Below, piece by piece: positions 18,304-27,230 of a stretch of 64,000 nt of DNA. Both the position numbers and the translations under genes were made by a program. This DNA is from an uncultured Lachnospiraceae bacterium (lineage in GTDB: Bacteria > Bacillota > Clostridia > Lachnospirales > Lachnospiraceae): assembly GCA_947625205.1 (NCBI GenBank), contig CANQNN010000002.1:226478-290477 (forward strand), written 5' to 3'. The stretch's first letter is position 1. Each line of letters begins with the position of its first letter. The notes beneath the pieces are model-generated. The model saw nothing but the letters and a program-made list of their open reading frames with translations, did no database searches and was not told where the DNA came from.

Positions 18304-18332
18304 ATAATATCATAAAACCGCATTTTTTACAA
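18304..18332 (-). promoter_or_regulatory. promoter of the cstA group leader
   Basis: Minus-strand TTGTAA, 17-base spacer, TATTAT with TG upstream of the -10 (extended form). About 107 bases from the -10 to the start codon at 18197. Confidence 0.65.
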
Positions 18333-18386
18333 CACATAGGAGAAAAAACATTTTTTATGGCAGATTATATACCTGTTTGTATTCTG

Positions 18387-18417
18387 AAAAAAAAATTATC
18401 GTTGCATAATATGCAAC
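18387..18417 (-). terminator. terminator of the rluD-like gene
   Basis: GTTGCATA/TATGCAAC is a perfect 8-pair hairpin overlapping the last codons of the gene and is followed on the minus strand by nine T residues. Confidence 0.8.
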
Positions 18418-19310
18418 AGATGTTCAAAATATTCAGGTAACGGCGCTGTAACTTCTATATACTCTCCCGTTGAGGGATGAACGAATCCGGCGACCATCGC
18501 ATGAAGCGTCTGTCCCTGAAGCTTATAAGGCGATTTGCGTCTGCAATATACTTCGTCGCCCAGAACCGGATATCCGATGCTCGCCATATGAACGCGGATC
18601 TGATGGGTTCGCCCGGTTTCAAGCCGGCATTCAATATACGTATACTCTTTAAACCGCTCCAGCACCGTATAGTGCGTAACGGCGTCGCGTCCTCCGGCTA
18701 CGCCTGCGGCCATTTTTTTCCTGTCCTTAGGATCCCTGCCGATAGTTGACTGTATAACGCCGGTATCCTGTGCCACCACACCGTGTACGATAGCACGGTA
18801 TCTGCGCGTGATACTGTGTTCTTTGAGTTGCGCGGCGATGGCGTTGTGGGAATGATCGTTTTTACATATGATAAGTGCGCCGGTCGTGTCCCTGTCGATC
18901 CGGTGTACAATACCGGGGCGGAGACTCCCGTTGATCCCTGATAGTTCATTCTTACAATGGTACATGACGGCGTTGACAAGCGTTCCGCTGTAATGTCCCG
19001 GAGCCGGATGCACGACCATTCCTTTTGGCTTATTCACAACAAGGACATCCTGATCCTCATACAGAATGTCAAGCGGAATGTCCTCCGCCTCTATAGAAGG
19101 CGCAACGGCCTCCGGAATGGAGAATACGATCCCGTCATCTACCTTAAGGCGGTATCCGGCCTTCTGCGGCTTGTCGTTTACGAGCACAGCGTTGTCTCTA
19201 ATGCACTTCTGAATATAGGATCTGGACAGACCGGGCAGCGCATCGGCTATCCATTTATCCAGCCGGCAGTCATCCTCACCCAGTCCGATCTGATAAATAA
19301 ACTGTTCCAT
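18396..19310 (-). CDS. rluD: RluA/RluD family 23S rRNA pseudouridine synthase
   Basis: 304 residues. N-terminal S4 RNA-binding domain (SRSYIQKCIRDNAVLVNDK, about 24-65) and RluA catalytic domain with the catalytic Asp D139 in HRIDRDTTG, plus LETGRTHQIRVHMA. It isomerises uridines in 23S rRNA; the exact sites cannot be told from sequence. It follows lspA directly, the normal order in Bacillota. A GTG two codons upstream overlaps the lspA stop and could be the start instead. Confidence 0.92.
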   Translation of the reverse strand: MEQFIYQIGLGEDDCRLDKWIADALPGLSRSYIQKCIRDNAVLVNDKPQKAGYRLKVDDGIVFSIPEAVAPSIEAEDIPLDILYEDQDVLVVNKPKGMVVHPAPGHYSGTLVNAVMYHCKNELSGINGSLRPGIVHRIDRDTTGALIICKNDHSHNAIAAQLKEHSITRRYRAIVHGVVAQDTGVIQSTIGRDPKDRKKMAAGVAGGRDAVTHYTVLERFKEYTYIECRLETGRTHQIRVHMASIGYPVLGDEVYCRRKSPYKLQGQTLHAMVAGFVHPSTGEYIEVTAPLPEYFEHLLHIMQR

Positions 19311-19312
19311 AA

Positions 19313-19852
19313 TCACTTAAGTTCCCGGTAGCGTTTCTGTTTGAAGCTGATGAAATTCAGGTCGCTCTCTTTATATACAAACAAAAGCAGAATTACGAGT
19401 ACCGCTGTTGAGATCGTCACATACATATCTGCAATGTTAAAGATCGGGAAGTTTATCAGTACAAAATAAATAAAATCAACCACATAATTAAGACGGATAC
19501 GGTCTATCATATTGCCTATCGCGCCCGCCGCGATCAGGCTAAGAAGCAGATGAAGTATTCTGTATTTTTTATGATCGGGCGTCTTAAAAAGAACATAACA
19601 GATCACACTCAGGATCACCACCGCGACAAATATAAAGAATACCTTCTGGTTCTGCAGCATGCCGAACGCCGCGCCTTTATTCTCAAGATAATTCAGTTCC
19701 AGAACGCCGTTTATGATGATGTACGCAGGTTTGTCCTTCAGATGGACCACTGCAAGATATTTCGTATACTGGTCCAGCGCCACAAACGCACATATAAGAA
19801 TAAAATCAAGCATCAGCCACAACTTTCTTCTCAGTTTCATTTCAATCCCCAT
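19313..19852 (-). CDS. lspA: lipoprotein signal peptidase (signal peptidase II)
   Basis: 179-residue aspartic membrane peptidase that cleaves prolipoproteins ahead of the lipidated Cys. Four hydrophobic helices; the conserved blocks NYLENKGAAFG, GNMIDRIRLNYVVDFI and FNIADMYVT carry the two catalytic Asp residues. Its likely clients in this window include the lipoprotein carboxypeptidase at 24398. The C-terminus is a basic tail (KQKRYRELK). Start could also be the ATG four codons downstream (MKLRRKLW). Confidence 0.95.
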   Translation of the reverse strand: MGIEMKLRRKLWLMLDFILICAFVALDQYTKYLAVVHLKDKPAYIIINGVLELNYLENKGAAFGMLQNQKVFFIFVAVVILSVICYVLFKTPDHKKYRILHLLLSLIAAGAIGNMIDRIRLNYVVDFIYFVLINFPIFNIADMYVTISTAVLVILLLFVYKESDLNFISFKQKRYRELK

Positions 19853-19879
19853 TCCGGAGCGCCTGTGTGAAAAATCCTA

Positions 19880-20989
19880 TCACGCTTTTGCATCCTCATC
19901 ACTATAATAAATTTCATGAATCGCTTCCAATATTTCCGCATCCGTTACGGTCCTGTCAATAACTGCTTTTCCCACTTTTTTCAGTAGGATGAACTTGATC
20001 TGTCCGTTTTCCATCTTCTTGTCGGACCGGATAAACTGCAGGATCTCGTCCGGCTCGATCGAATCAATACTGATAGGAAGATTGAACGGGACAAACATAT
20101 CCCTTACCTCGTAGTACTCATCCATTGACAGCCAGTTATGCTTCCATGAGATATACGCCGCAGCGACCATGCCGAGCGCAATACATTCGCCGTGCAGCAT
20201 CTCAAAATTCATATATTTCTCGATCGCGTGACCGATCGTATGACCGAAATTTAAGAGCGCACGATCTCCCTGCTCTTTCGGATCCTTTTCCACCACCAGT
20301 TTTTTGACCGTACAGCTGCGGATGACCATTTCGGTAAGGACTTCAATATTTCTGTCCTGGATCTCGTACATATTGTCGAGAAGCCATTCATAAAACATGG
20401 AATCTTTGATCAGTCCATGCTTCATGACTTCCGCAAACCCGGCATAGAACTGTCTGTCATCCAGCTCCTTCAGCACGGAAATATTCATGTATACCAGTTT
20501 GGGCATATAAAAAGCCCCGACCATATTTTTATAGCCGTCGAAATCCACACCCGTTTTGCCGCCGATACTGCTGTCCGACTGCGCGATCAGCGTGGTCGGG
20601 ATCTGAATGAAATCAACGCCTCTCAAGTAGGTGGCGGCCGCATAACCGGTAATGTCGCCCACAACGCCGCCTCCCAGCGCGACAAGCAGGTCCTTGCGGT
20701 CATAATGGGCTTCGATCAGAGCTTTGTATATTTCTTTGACGGTATCGAGCGTTTTGCTGTCCTCTCCCGCCGGAAATGAATGAATAAGCACCTGTTTGCA
20801 ATGTCCTGTCAGAAGTCCGCGTATTGTATCGCCAAACAATTTCTCCGTATGGGAATCTGCTATGACAGCCACTTTTCTGTTCTCAATATCAAGTGTCTGC
20901 AACTCGTCTAAGAGCATGTCAAAGCTGTCCGTAAAAACAATATCATAACAGGGCTTCTTCTCATAATGGATCGTCAACCTCTCAGCCAT
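19880..20989 (-). CDS. aroB: 3-dehydroquinate synthase
   Basis: 369-residue AroB, second step of the shikimate pathway. NAD-binding and active-site blocks are seen: LVALGGGVVGDITGYAAATY, DSSIGGKTGVD, and the zinc ligand region LNFGHTIGHAIEKY plus LHGECIALGMVAA. A GGAGGAG site precedes the ATG at 20989. It stands alone between sepF and lspA, away from other aro genes. Confidence 0.95.
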   Translation of the reverse strand: MAERLTIHYEKKPCYDIVFTDSFDMLLDELQTLDIENRKVAVIADSHTEKLFGDTIRGLLTGHCKQVLIHSFPAGEDSKTLDTVKEIYKALIEAHYDRKDLLVALGGGVVGDITGYAAATYLRGVDFIQIPTTLIAQSDSSIGGKTGVDFDGYKNMVGAFYMPKLVYMNISVLKELDDRQFYAGFAEVMKHGLIKDSMFYEWLLDNMYEIQDRNIEVLTEMVIRSCTVKKLVVEKDPKEQGDRALLNFGHTIGHAIEKYMNFEMLHGECIALGMVAAAYISWKHNWLSMDEYYEVRDMFVPFNLPISIDSIEPDEILQFIRSDKKMENGQIKFILLKKVGKAVIDRTVTDAEILEAIHEIYYSDEDAKA

Positions 20990-21024
20990 AGATCTCCTCC
21001 ACAATATAGTATCCGAAAACATGC

Positions 21025-21058
21025 AAAAAACTTCCTGACAGCAGCGCCAGGAAGTTTT
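21025..21058 (-). terminator. terminator of the sepF operon
   Basis: AAACTTCCTG/CAGGAAGTTT perfect 10-pair stem with a run of T on the minus-strand 3' side, between sepF and aroB. Confidence 0.85.
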
Positions 21059-21069
21059 CATTCACTGGA

Positions 21070-21561
21070 TCAGATTCCGTTGTTGATCGGCACATCAAAA
21101 GAGCCGGATAAAATTTCCTGAAAATCACCGGAAATATCAACGCTCGCAGGCGTTATGATAAAGATATAATGGGATATCTTCTGCAGGTTGCCGGAGATCG
21201 CAAAACATGATCCTGATGTAAAATCAATGATCCTTTGCGCAATATCCACATCCAGACCCTCCAGATTCAACACGACCGTTCTGTTGGCAAGAAGCGTCTC
21301 CGTGATCTCTCTTGCATCCTCTACCGTAGTGGGCTTGATCACGCACACTTCCATTCCTGTCCCCGGCATTTTCTTCATCTGCCGCATGGGCGTCACTTTC
21401 GGAGCGGGTTTTCTGACCGGTTCATCCGCAGCGCTGTCCTCCCTCGTAGCGCTTTGTTTCCTGGCCGGTTCCGGCTCATCGTCATAATAATCGTCATCAT
21501 AGTAATCGTCTTCTTCCGGATTCAGCTTCATGGCATTCAGAAACTTGTCCATCACACTCAT
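21070..21561 (-). CDS. sepF: cell division protein SepF
   Basis: 163 residues. SepF bundles FtsZ and ties it to the membrane. N-terminal amphipathic helix (MSVMDKFLNAMKL), an acidic low-complexity linker (EEDDYYDDDYYDDEPEPARK), and the C-terminal SepF domain (VCVIKPTTVEDAREIT, NLEGLDVDIAQRIIDF, GSCFAISGNLQKIS). The ATG at 21561 follows GGAGGG; a GTG one codon earlier is possible. The yggS-sepF neighbourhood is typical of Bacillota. Confidence 0.93.
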   Translation of the reverse strand: MSVMDKFLNAMKLNPEEDDYYDDDYYDDEPEPARKQSATREDSAADEPVRKPAPKVTPMRQMKKMPGTGMEVCVIKPTTVEDAREITETLLANRTVVLNLEGLDVDIAQRIIDFTSGSCFAISGNLQKISHYIFIITPASVDISGDFQEILSGSFDVPINNGI

Positions 21562-21612
21562 CACATATACCCTCCGTCACTTTGAGTTGTTTCGTTCTAT
21601 TACTTATGTTTA

Positions 21613-22308
21613 CTAAACAGATGTATATTGTCTTTCTCCAAATATACCTGTGCCGACACGGATGTATGTCGCACCCTCTTCTATTGCAGTCTGATAATCC
21701 CCTGTCATACCCATAGAAAGTTCTTCCATACAAACATTATCAATGTTTTTATGTATTATGTCAACATATATTTGCTTTAATTTTGCAAAATATAGTCTGT
21801 TTTCCTCCGGATCATCTACATATGGTGCTATTGTCATCAAACCTTTAACGACAATATTCGGCAATTTTGCTATTTCTTCCACAAGAGATACCGCTTCGTC
21901 CGGGCTTGTGCCAAACTTGCTTTCCTCCCCGGCAACGTTTACCTCTGCAAGAACGGACACGGTCACGTTTTTCTTCACGGCCTCTCGGCTGATTTCTTCC
22001 GCAAGGCGCACAGAATCTACGCTGTGTATCATATAGACCTTGTCAACGATATATTTGACCTTGTTGCGCTGCAGATGCCCGATCATATGCCAGCGTATGT
22101 CCTTTGGCATCTGCTCATATTTTTCCACAAGCTCCTGTACCTTGTTCTCTCCAAAATCCCGACATCCGCAATCGTATGCCTCCTGCAGCATAGATACCGG
22201 CTTGGTCTTGCTGACCGCGATCAGCCTTACATCTTCCGGATTTCTGCCGCTTATGTCACACGCTCTTTTCATACGCTCTTTGACGGTTTTGATATTATCT
22301 TGTATCAT
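21613..22308 (-). CDS. yggS: YggS-family PLP homeostasis protein
   Basis: 231-residue PLP-binding alanine-racemase-like barrel without racemase activity; controls free pyridoxal phosphate. PLP lysine K34 in LIAVSKTKP; HMIGHLQRNKVK, the HSVDS block and the SMGMTGDYQTAIEEGATYIRVG end (family: SMGMSxDxxxAI; here GMTGDY) are all seen. Start at 22308 gives the normal length; in-frame upstream codons run into the preceding gene. Confidence 0.93.
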   Translation of the reverse strand: MIQDNIKTVKERMKRACDISGRNPEDVRLIAVSKTKPVSMLQEAYDCGCRDFGENKVQELVEKYEQMPKDIRWHMIGHLQRNKVKYIVDKVYMIHSVDSVRLAEEISREAVKKNVTVSVLAEVNVAGEESKFGTSPDEAVSLVEEIAKLPNIVVKGLMTIAPYVDDPEENRLYFAKLKQIYVDIIHKNIDNVCMEELSMGMTGDYQTAIEEGATYIRVGTGIFGERQYTSV

Positions 22309-22387
22309 ACTGTTTCGTGCACCCTGCTTTCCGCTGCTTTGCTCTTTGACCCGAATGCCGGGCATTCCTCCCGGCGTCCGCCGCAAC

Positions 22388-23797
22388 TTATTCATAAATA
22401 AACTGGTTGTCATTGACGGTAGTGGCGTCCAGCACAATATAATCATAAACGTTCAATCCATACGCGGTGTTGGATTCCACAATGGAATACTCGTCGTTTT
22501 GATACAGGACGGTCACCTGCTTAAAATCGGCGTATCCTTTATTGATATTGTACACCCCGGTCAGCGACCCGGTCTTGCTGATAGCGTATTTTTCCGTTGA
22601 ATCAGGTTTCACAATATAATTGCCGGGCTGAAGCACGGAATCATCCAGATAGTACTCCGTGTCCGTGGCATCGTAGATCGTTGTCGCAACAAACTGCGTA
22701 GTAATATTGCCTTCCTCGTCAAGCGTCTCCAACAGAACGCCGTCATTGGCTCCGTCGCCGCCTTTTGTCAGATAGGCTCTGGGCACGATAAAGAATTCTT
22801 TCTCCACAATAGCGGAATTGGGTATCTTGAGTCCTTTCTCGTCCTCCAGAAGCAGTTCGATATCAATAAAGCGGTCCGTACAAAACGTAATCATGGAATT
22901 GGTGAAGGTCAGCGACACAAAAACATCGCCGCCCCCGTTCGTATAGGAAGACACTTCGCCCCATGAAGTATACTGGTTTTTCAAAAATCTTACTTCCACA
23001 TACTCTTTTTCAAGAAGCTCCTGCGCAAGCGCTTCGTCAACCTGTATGACGATAGACCAGTCTTCGTCCATTGAAAGCTTATAGACGGGGTCGCCGCTCG
23101 CGACCAGCTCATTGTTGGTAAAGTGCGTCTTCTCATAGTTTTTCTGGTCAAATAGCTCTTCGGTCATATCCTCAAGCTTAAGATCCTCATACCCGTCGAC
23201 ATAAAAAGTAACAATACCGCTCTTAGGCGAATTGCGGTAGTTGATAAACGTTGATTCCGAAGCGCTGTTGAGCGCGTTGGCATTGGCAAGAATATTATAA
23301 TTGGAAAGCTGTAACGCGGTTCCCTCCACACTGTATTTGAAATTGTATACGTCCGCAAAATGCGTCTTGTCAAAATCGTTCACAAAGGATGTGATCTCTG
23401 TTTTCAGTTCGTTCAGGTCCGCATCCGACAGTGTATTTTCTCCGCTTTCGCTTGTGTTTACATAGTCGGCCAGACGTCCGGTCTCGTCTACGGTATAGAC
23501 AAGATCCCCTGCGGCGACTTTCTCGCCCTCCCTGGCAAAATAGTTGACATACCCGGCGTCGCTGCTTGTGATGATCTCTTCATTACGGAGCGCTATGCCT
23601 TTATATATACTGTTTGAAGTCAGGGAGCCCTCTTTTACACTGTATCCGACAATATGATCCGTCCTGAAATATGTCAGTACGCAGATGACCACATACACAA
23701 AAATAGCCGCAAAAATCACCATGCCGATATTCAGGTTTCCGGTCTGTTTTCCCCAGGACCGCTCATATTTAGTTATGTTCCCTCTGTTACCGGCCAA
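22388..23797 (-). CDS. HlyD/RND-adaptor-like membrane fusion protein
   Basis: 469 residues. One N-terminal membrane helix (about 20-40, MVIFAAIFVYVVICVLTYF) and an extracellular part with a barrel-sandwich (lipoyl-like) half motif EEIITSSDAGYVNYFAREGEKVAAGDLVYTV split by a helical region, and a second half around SPKSGIVTFYVDG. It resembles HlyD-type adaptors, but no transporter partner is encoded nearby. The TTG start at 23797 was chosen because GAGGGAG precedes it. Location next to yggS-sepF suggests an envelope or division role; this is inference. Confidence 0.75.
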   Translation of the reverse strand: MAGNRGNITKYERSWGKQTGNLNIGMVIFAAIFVYVVICVLTYFRTDHIVGYSVKEGSLTSNSIYKGIALRNEEIITSSDAGYVNYFAREGEKVAAGDLVYTVDETGRLADYVNTSESGENTLSDADLNELKTEITSFVNDFDKTHFADVYNFKYSVEGTALQLSNYNILANANALNSASESTFINYRNSPKSGIVTFYVDGYEDLKLEDMTEELFDQKNYEKTHFTNNELVASGDPVYKLSMDEDWSIVIQVDEALAQELLEKEYVEVRFLKNQYTSWGEVSSYTNGGGDVFVSLTFTNSMITFCTDRFIDIELLLEDEKGLKIPNSAIVEKEFFIVPRAYLTKGGDGANDGVLLETLDEEGNITTQFVATTIYDATDTEYYLDDSVLQPGNYIVKPDSTEKYAISKTGSLTGVYNINKGYADFKQVTVLYQNDEYSIVESNTAYGLNVYDYIVLDATTVNDNQFIYE

Positions 23798-23820
23798 AAC
23801 AATTTCTCCCTCAACAAGCC

Positions 23821-23846
23821 AAAAACCCCGGATATCCCGAGGTTTT
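23821..23846 (-). terminator. terminator of the P-loop gene
   Basis: AAAACCTCGG/CCGGGGTTTTT imperfect stem on the minus strand with a T run, 33 bases after the stop of the gene at 23880-24299. Confidence 0.75.
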
Positions 23847-23879
23847 ATGGAATTACGCACTTATCGGTATATGTAAATA

Positions 23880-24299
23880 TTATAACGAAACAATAATCTT
23901 TGACTTCAGATTCTCCGGCAATTCATGTTCATCAACCGAAACGCTTAAAACAAAATCTACGTGAAACTTATCGCTGATGGTTTCCAATTTATCAATCGTA
24001 CTGCTTATATCCTTCTCATCCACACAGGCAATTTTCAAAAAGCTGTCAAAATACATATGCTGCAGATCATGATCCTGAGAAATGATCCCGCAGATAAATC
24101 CGATAAACTCATCTTTGTTAGTTATTAAATAATCGGAAACATCGATCAACCGAATCTTATTGTTCAGCTCAAACATATGTTTTGTGCTTTTATCCAGATA
24201 AACGATGTTGCCCTGCGTATCCTTCACCACTGTATTTACTTTATCCAGCAAATGCTTGGTCTTTCCTTTTCCTTTATTGCCTACGATTAATTGAACCAT
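23880..24299 (-). CDS. small P-loop protein of unknown function
   Basis: 139 residues. N-terminal Walker A GNKGKGKTK (8-16) and a Walker B-like hydrophobic strand ending MYFDSFLK; no membrane segment. Small ATPases of this size are seen in clostridia but I know of no tested function. AGGAGGG precedes the ATG. It has its own promoter and terminator, so it is a single-gene unit between the HlyD-like and carboxypeptidase genes. Confidence 0.75.
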   Translation of the reverse strand: MVQLIVGNKGKGKTKHLLDKVNTVVKDTQGNIVYLDKSTKHMFELNNKIRLIDVSDYLITNKDEFIGFICGIISQDHDLQHMYFDSFLKIACVDEKDISSTIDKLETISDKFHVDFVLSVSVDEHELPENLKSKIIVSL

Positions 24300-24358
24300 G
24301 GCGAAACCCTCCTAAAGTAAAATATTGTATCGTTTATGATATGACTTCGTCTACCAAT

Positions 24359-24387
24359 ATTATAAGGGAACAAAGTCAAAAAAACAA
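24359..24387 (-). promoter_or_regulatory. promoter of the P-loop gene
   Basis: Minus-strand TTGTTT, 17-base spacer, TATAAT, 60 bases ahead of the start codon. Confidence 0.65.
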
Positions 24388-24397
24388 CCAGAAAAAG

Positions 24398-25381
24398 TTA
24401 TTTGATGATCCCCAGCAGTCTAGACATATCCGCATACAGATTCTCGCCGGAGGTTTCTTTCATAATAATGGAAATATAAGGCGTACCGTCGCTGCCGGTA
24501 GACAGCAGCATCAGACAATGCCCTGCAGCGTTCGTGGTCCCTGTCTTACCTCCGACCACCTTGACGTTGGCGGGCATCTCGTAGGTGCCCCTCAGATATA
24601 GATTGGTCGTATCGACCTCAAGAGATTTATCCTCTCCGTTTCTATCCTTATATACGGTACTGTAAGAAGACGTCTGTATGATCCGGTTAAACAGATCGTA
24701 TTTGATCGCCTCCTGAAATATCAGATACAGATCATATGTGGTCATATAGTGATTTTCTTCCGTAAGACCGTTGGGATTGGTAAAATTACAGTTAGTGGCT
24801 CCGATCTCTGCCGCTTCGGTATTCATAAGCGCCACAAAATCCTCCACGGAGCCCGATATCCCCTCGGCTATCATGACCGCTACATCATTGGCGGAATATA
24901 TGAGCAGAATATAAAGCGCCTGCTCCAGCGTCATCTGGTCGCCGGGCTTTATGCCGCACAGCTGCGCGCCCGGTTCCGTAATGATCACATTCTCAGACGC
25001 CGTCAGCATCTGATCCGGCGAACCGTATTTGATCGCCACCAGAGCCGTCATAACCTTCGTCAGACTGGCCGGATTGATCTGGGCGTTTACATTTTTGGCA
25101 TAGAGCGTATCTAACGTTTTCAGATTAAAAAGCGCGGCCGTGCCCGCATCGGGCAGATTTACTCCCGCCGCCTTTACATCTTTGTTCGCAACGCACAAAT
25201 CGGCTGCAAAAGGCTCCAGCGTTTCCTGGTTAGTAATATTTAACAGCTGAAACCCGCTCACTTCATTGTTCAGTTCGTATGCCATGTCATATTTTGTACC
25301 GCCGCAGCCTGTCAGCAAAACGGCCAGAATAAGAAGCACTGACACGACTCTCGGTTTGTGACTGCTATTTGTACATTTCAC
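24398..25381 (-). CDS. lipoprotein D-alanyl-D-alanine carboxypeptidase (S11 type)
   Basis: About 327 residues. Signal peptide with basic start and lipobox LLTGCGG, lipid on C26, so anchored to the outer face of the membrane. The penicillin-binding serine triad is complete: S106-x-x-K109 (SLTK), S163-A-N (YSANDV), K279-T-G (GGKTGTT). It trims pentapeptide stems. GTG at 25381 gives an ideal signal peptide with GAGGAG upstream; a TTG at 25405 is possible. Overlaps the end of mgsA by 17 bases and so ends the rod/min operon. Confidence 0.88.
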   Translation of the reverse strand: MKCTNSSHKPRVVSVLLILAVLLTGCGGTKYDMAYELNNEVSGFQLLNITNQETLEPFAADLCVANKDVKAAGVNLPDAGTAALFNLKTLDTLYAKNVNAQINPASLTKVMTALVAIKYGSPDQMLTASENVIITEPGAQLCGIKPGDQMTLEQALYILLIYSANDVAVMIAEGISGSVEDFVALMNTEAAEIGATNCNFTNPNGLTEENHYMTTYDLYLIFQEAIKYDLFNRIIQTSSYSTVYKDRNGEDKSLEVDTTNLYLRGTYEMPANVKVVGGKTGTTNAAGHCLMLLSTGSDGTPYISIIMKETSGENLYADMSRLLGIIK

Positions 25382-25760
25382 GCCACTCAAGATCTCCTCT
25401 GTCAAGTGATTTGATCAACAGCTCCGCGCTCGCCAGATTGGTGGCAAGCGGAATGTTGTGTCTGTCGCAAAGCATAACGACATTGTTTACATCCGGCTCA
25501 TGCGATTTCGGATATAGCGGGTCGCGCAGGAATATCACAAGATCGATCTGATTATGTTCGATCTGCGCACCGATCTGCTGCGCGCCGCCCAGATGTCCCG
25601 CAAGGTACTTATGGACCGACAGATTTGTCACTTCCTCAATCAGTCTTCCCGTTGTTCCCGTCGCATACAGCTCATTCTTGCTCAAAATACCCCGGTAAGC
25701 AATACAGAAATTCTGCATCAGTTTTTTCTTCGCATCGTGTGCGATTAAGGCAATGTTCAT
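25365..25760 (-). CDS. mgsA: methylglyoxal synthase-like protein lacking the catalytic aspartate
   Basis: 131 residues, full family length. Phosphate-binding ATGTTGRL (33-40) and the [15 protein letters not shown] block are present: D9, D80, H87 and D90 correspond to E. coli D20, D91, H98 and D101. The key base E. coli D71, in the motif GGDQQ, is here A60 (GGAQQ; codon GCG checked). The enzyme turns dihydroxyacetone phosphate into methylglyoxal; loss of this residue should cripple it unless another group substitutes. Gene lies between rodA and a DD-carboxypeptidase, an odd setting for a glycolytic bypass. Confidence 0.85.
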   Translation of the reverse strand: MNIALIAHDAKKKLMQNFCIAYRGILSKNELYATGTTGRLIEEVTNLSVHKYLAGHLGGAQQIGAQIEHNQIDLVIFLRDPLYPKSHEPDVNNVVMLCDRHNIPLATNLASAELLIKSLDRGDLEWREMYK

Positions 25761-25786
25761 AATCGGCCCCTTTCCTTAATGTTCTG

Positions 25787-26890
25787 TCATTTTTTGCACT
25801 GAAGCCGTACATTGAGCACAAACCCGATTCCGATATACAGGCTGACCAATGAAGTCAATCCATAACTGACAAACGGCAGAGGGATTCCCGTGTTGGGACT
25901 GGCTCCCGTAGCCACAGCGATGTTCAAAAGCCCCTGAAATCCAATCAGCGCCGCAACTGAGGCGGCAATGACCGTACCGGCAATATCTTTTGCCCTCCTA
26001 GCTACCATAATACATTCAAATGAGATTAAAATCAATAAGACAATTACGATACATCCCCCCACAAACCCAAATTCTTCCCCGATAACCGCATAAATAAAGT
26101 CTGTCTGCGGCTCTGAAATAAAATTGCCGTTTTTGACGGAGATAGATTCGTTATTGTTATATCCTTTACCGTACAGCATACCGGACCCGATGGCGGTAAT
26201 GGAATTGAGCTGCTGGTAAGCCTCCGTAGTAGCGTATTCTTCCGGGGACAGCCATGCGAGGATACGGCGCTGCTGGAAATCGTTGATGATCTGCTGGTCC
26301 GGCTCCAGGATCTTCATAAACAGGATAATGAAGGTCGGAATCGCCACGGCAAGCGTCATGATGACATACTTCCAGCTTGTGCCGCCGACAAAGAGGATCA
26401 CGCAGAAAATAAGAGTGACCACGATGCTTGTGGACAAATCCGGCTGCTTGTAGATCAGATAAATCGACGGCACGAAGAACAGGATACACAGGCCATTGAA
26501 ACGCAGCGTATCCATCTCGTCCTGATGCCGTAAAATAAGCTGCGCAAAAAACAAGATCAGCAGGATCTTAGCTAATTCCGACGGCTGGAACTGAATCCCG
26601 AAGAGGTTCAGCCACCGCTGCGCACCGCCGTGCTCCTCACCCATATACCGGACAAGCTCAAGAAGGATCAAGTTTACCACATAGATCACCCAGTAGAAAC
26701 GCAGAATGACCGAGTAATCGAACAGGGAAATGACAAGCATCAGAAAAAAGCCCAGAACGAATCCTGCGACCTGCCTGGACTGCAGCGACTCCTGTGCGCT
26801 CCCGATCGCAAAAATGCCGATCCACGTAAGCGCCGCCACCAGAACGATCAGCTTAAAATCATAATCTCTGATATGATATTGCTTCAGCAT
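25787..26890 (-). CDS. rodA: RodA, SEDS-family peptidoglycan glycosyltransferase
   Basis: 367 residues with about ten membrane helices. SEDS signatures: GGAQRWLNLFGIQFQPSELAKI, KQPDLSTSIV, FIYAVIGEEFGFVG and TGIPLPFVSYGLTSL. It polymerises glycan strands along the side wall together with the class B PBP encoded at 28810. Placed after minCDE and PBP2 in one operon, so elongation and septum placement are co-expressed. Confidence 0.95.
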   Translation of the reverse strand: MLKQYHIRDYDFKLIVLVAALTWIGIFAIGSAQESLQSRQVAGFVLGFFLMLVISLFDYSVILRFYWVIYVVNLILLELVRYMGEEHGGAQRWLNLFGIQFQPSELAKILLILFFAQLILRHQDEMDTLRFNGLCILFFVPSIYLIYKQPDLSTSIVVTLIFCVILFVGGTSWKYVIMTLAVAIPTFIILFMKILEPDQQIINDFQQRRILAWLSPEEYATTEAYQQLNSITAIGSGMLYGKGYNNNESISVKNGNFISEPQTDFIYAVIGEEFGFVGGCIVIVLLILISFECIMVARRAKDIAGTVIAASVAALIGFQGLLNIAVATGASPNTGIPLPFVSYGLTSLVSLYIGIGFVLNVRLQCKK

Positions 26891-26946
26891 ATCGCAGTCT
26901 CTCCTCTTTTCGTGAACCTGCCGTTTATTCCGCGCGCAGGATATAT

Positions 26947-27225
26947 TTACGGTATATCATGATTCAGATCAAGAATCGGTATATTGGCATAGAGCGTGGG
27001 ATTTTTAAGGCCTCTTCCCCTGTTCCCGGTCTTGGTGATCTGAATCTCCATACTTTTGGCGTCGATCTTCATATATTTGGAAATAACCTTCGCAATATCG
27101 TTCTTGATCATTTCCATCATTTCGGGCGAGCAGTTGACGCGGTCGGAAATAAGCAGTATTTTAAGCCTGTCTTTGGCTATTTCTCTTGAGCTTTTACGTT
27201 TTAATATATTCTTAAACACGTTCAT
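26947..27225 (-). CDS. minE: cell division topological specificity factor MinE
   Basis: 92 residues. N-terminal anti-MinCD segment (MNVFKNILKRKSSREIAKDRLKILLISDR) and C-terminal dimer domain (VISKYMKIDAKSMEIQIT). Drives MinD oscillation so that division is blocked near poles. Follows minD by six bases. Confidence 0.95.
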   Translation of the reverse strand: MNVFKNILKRKSSREIAKDRLKILLISDRVNCSPEMMEMIKNDIAKVISKYMKIDAKSMEIQITKTGNRGRGLKNPTLYANIPILDLNHDIP

Positions 27226-27230
27226 CCCTC

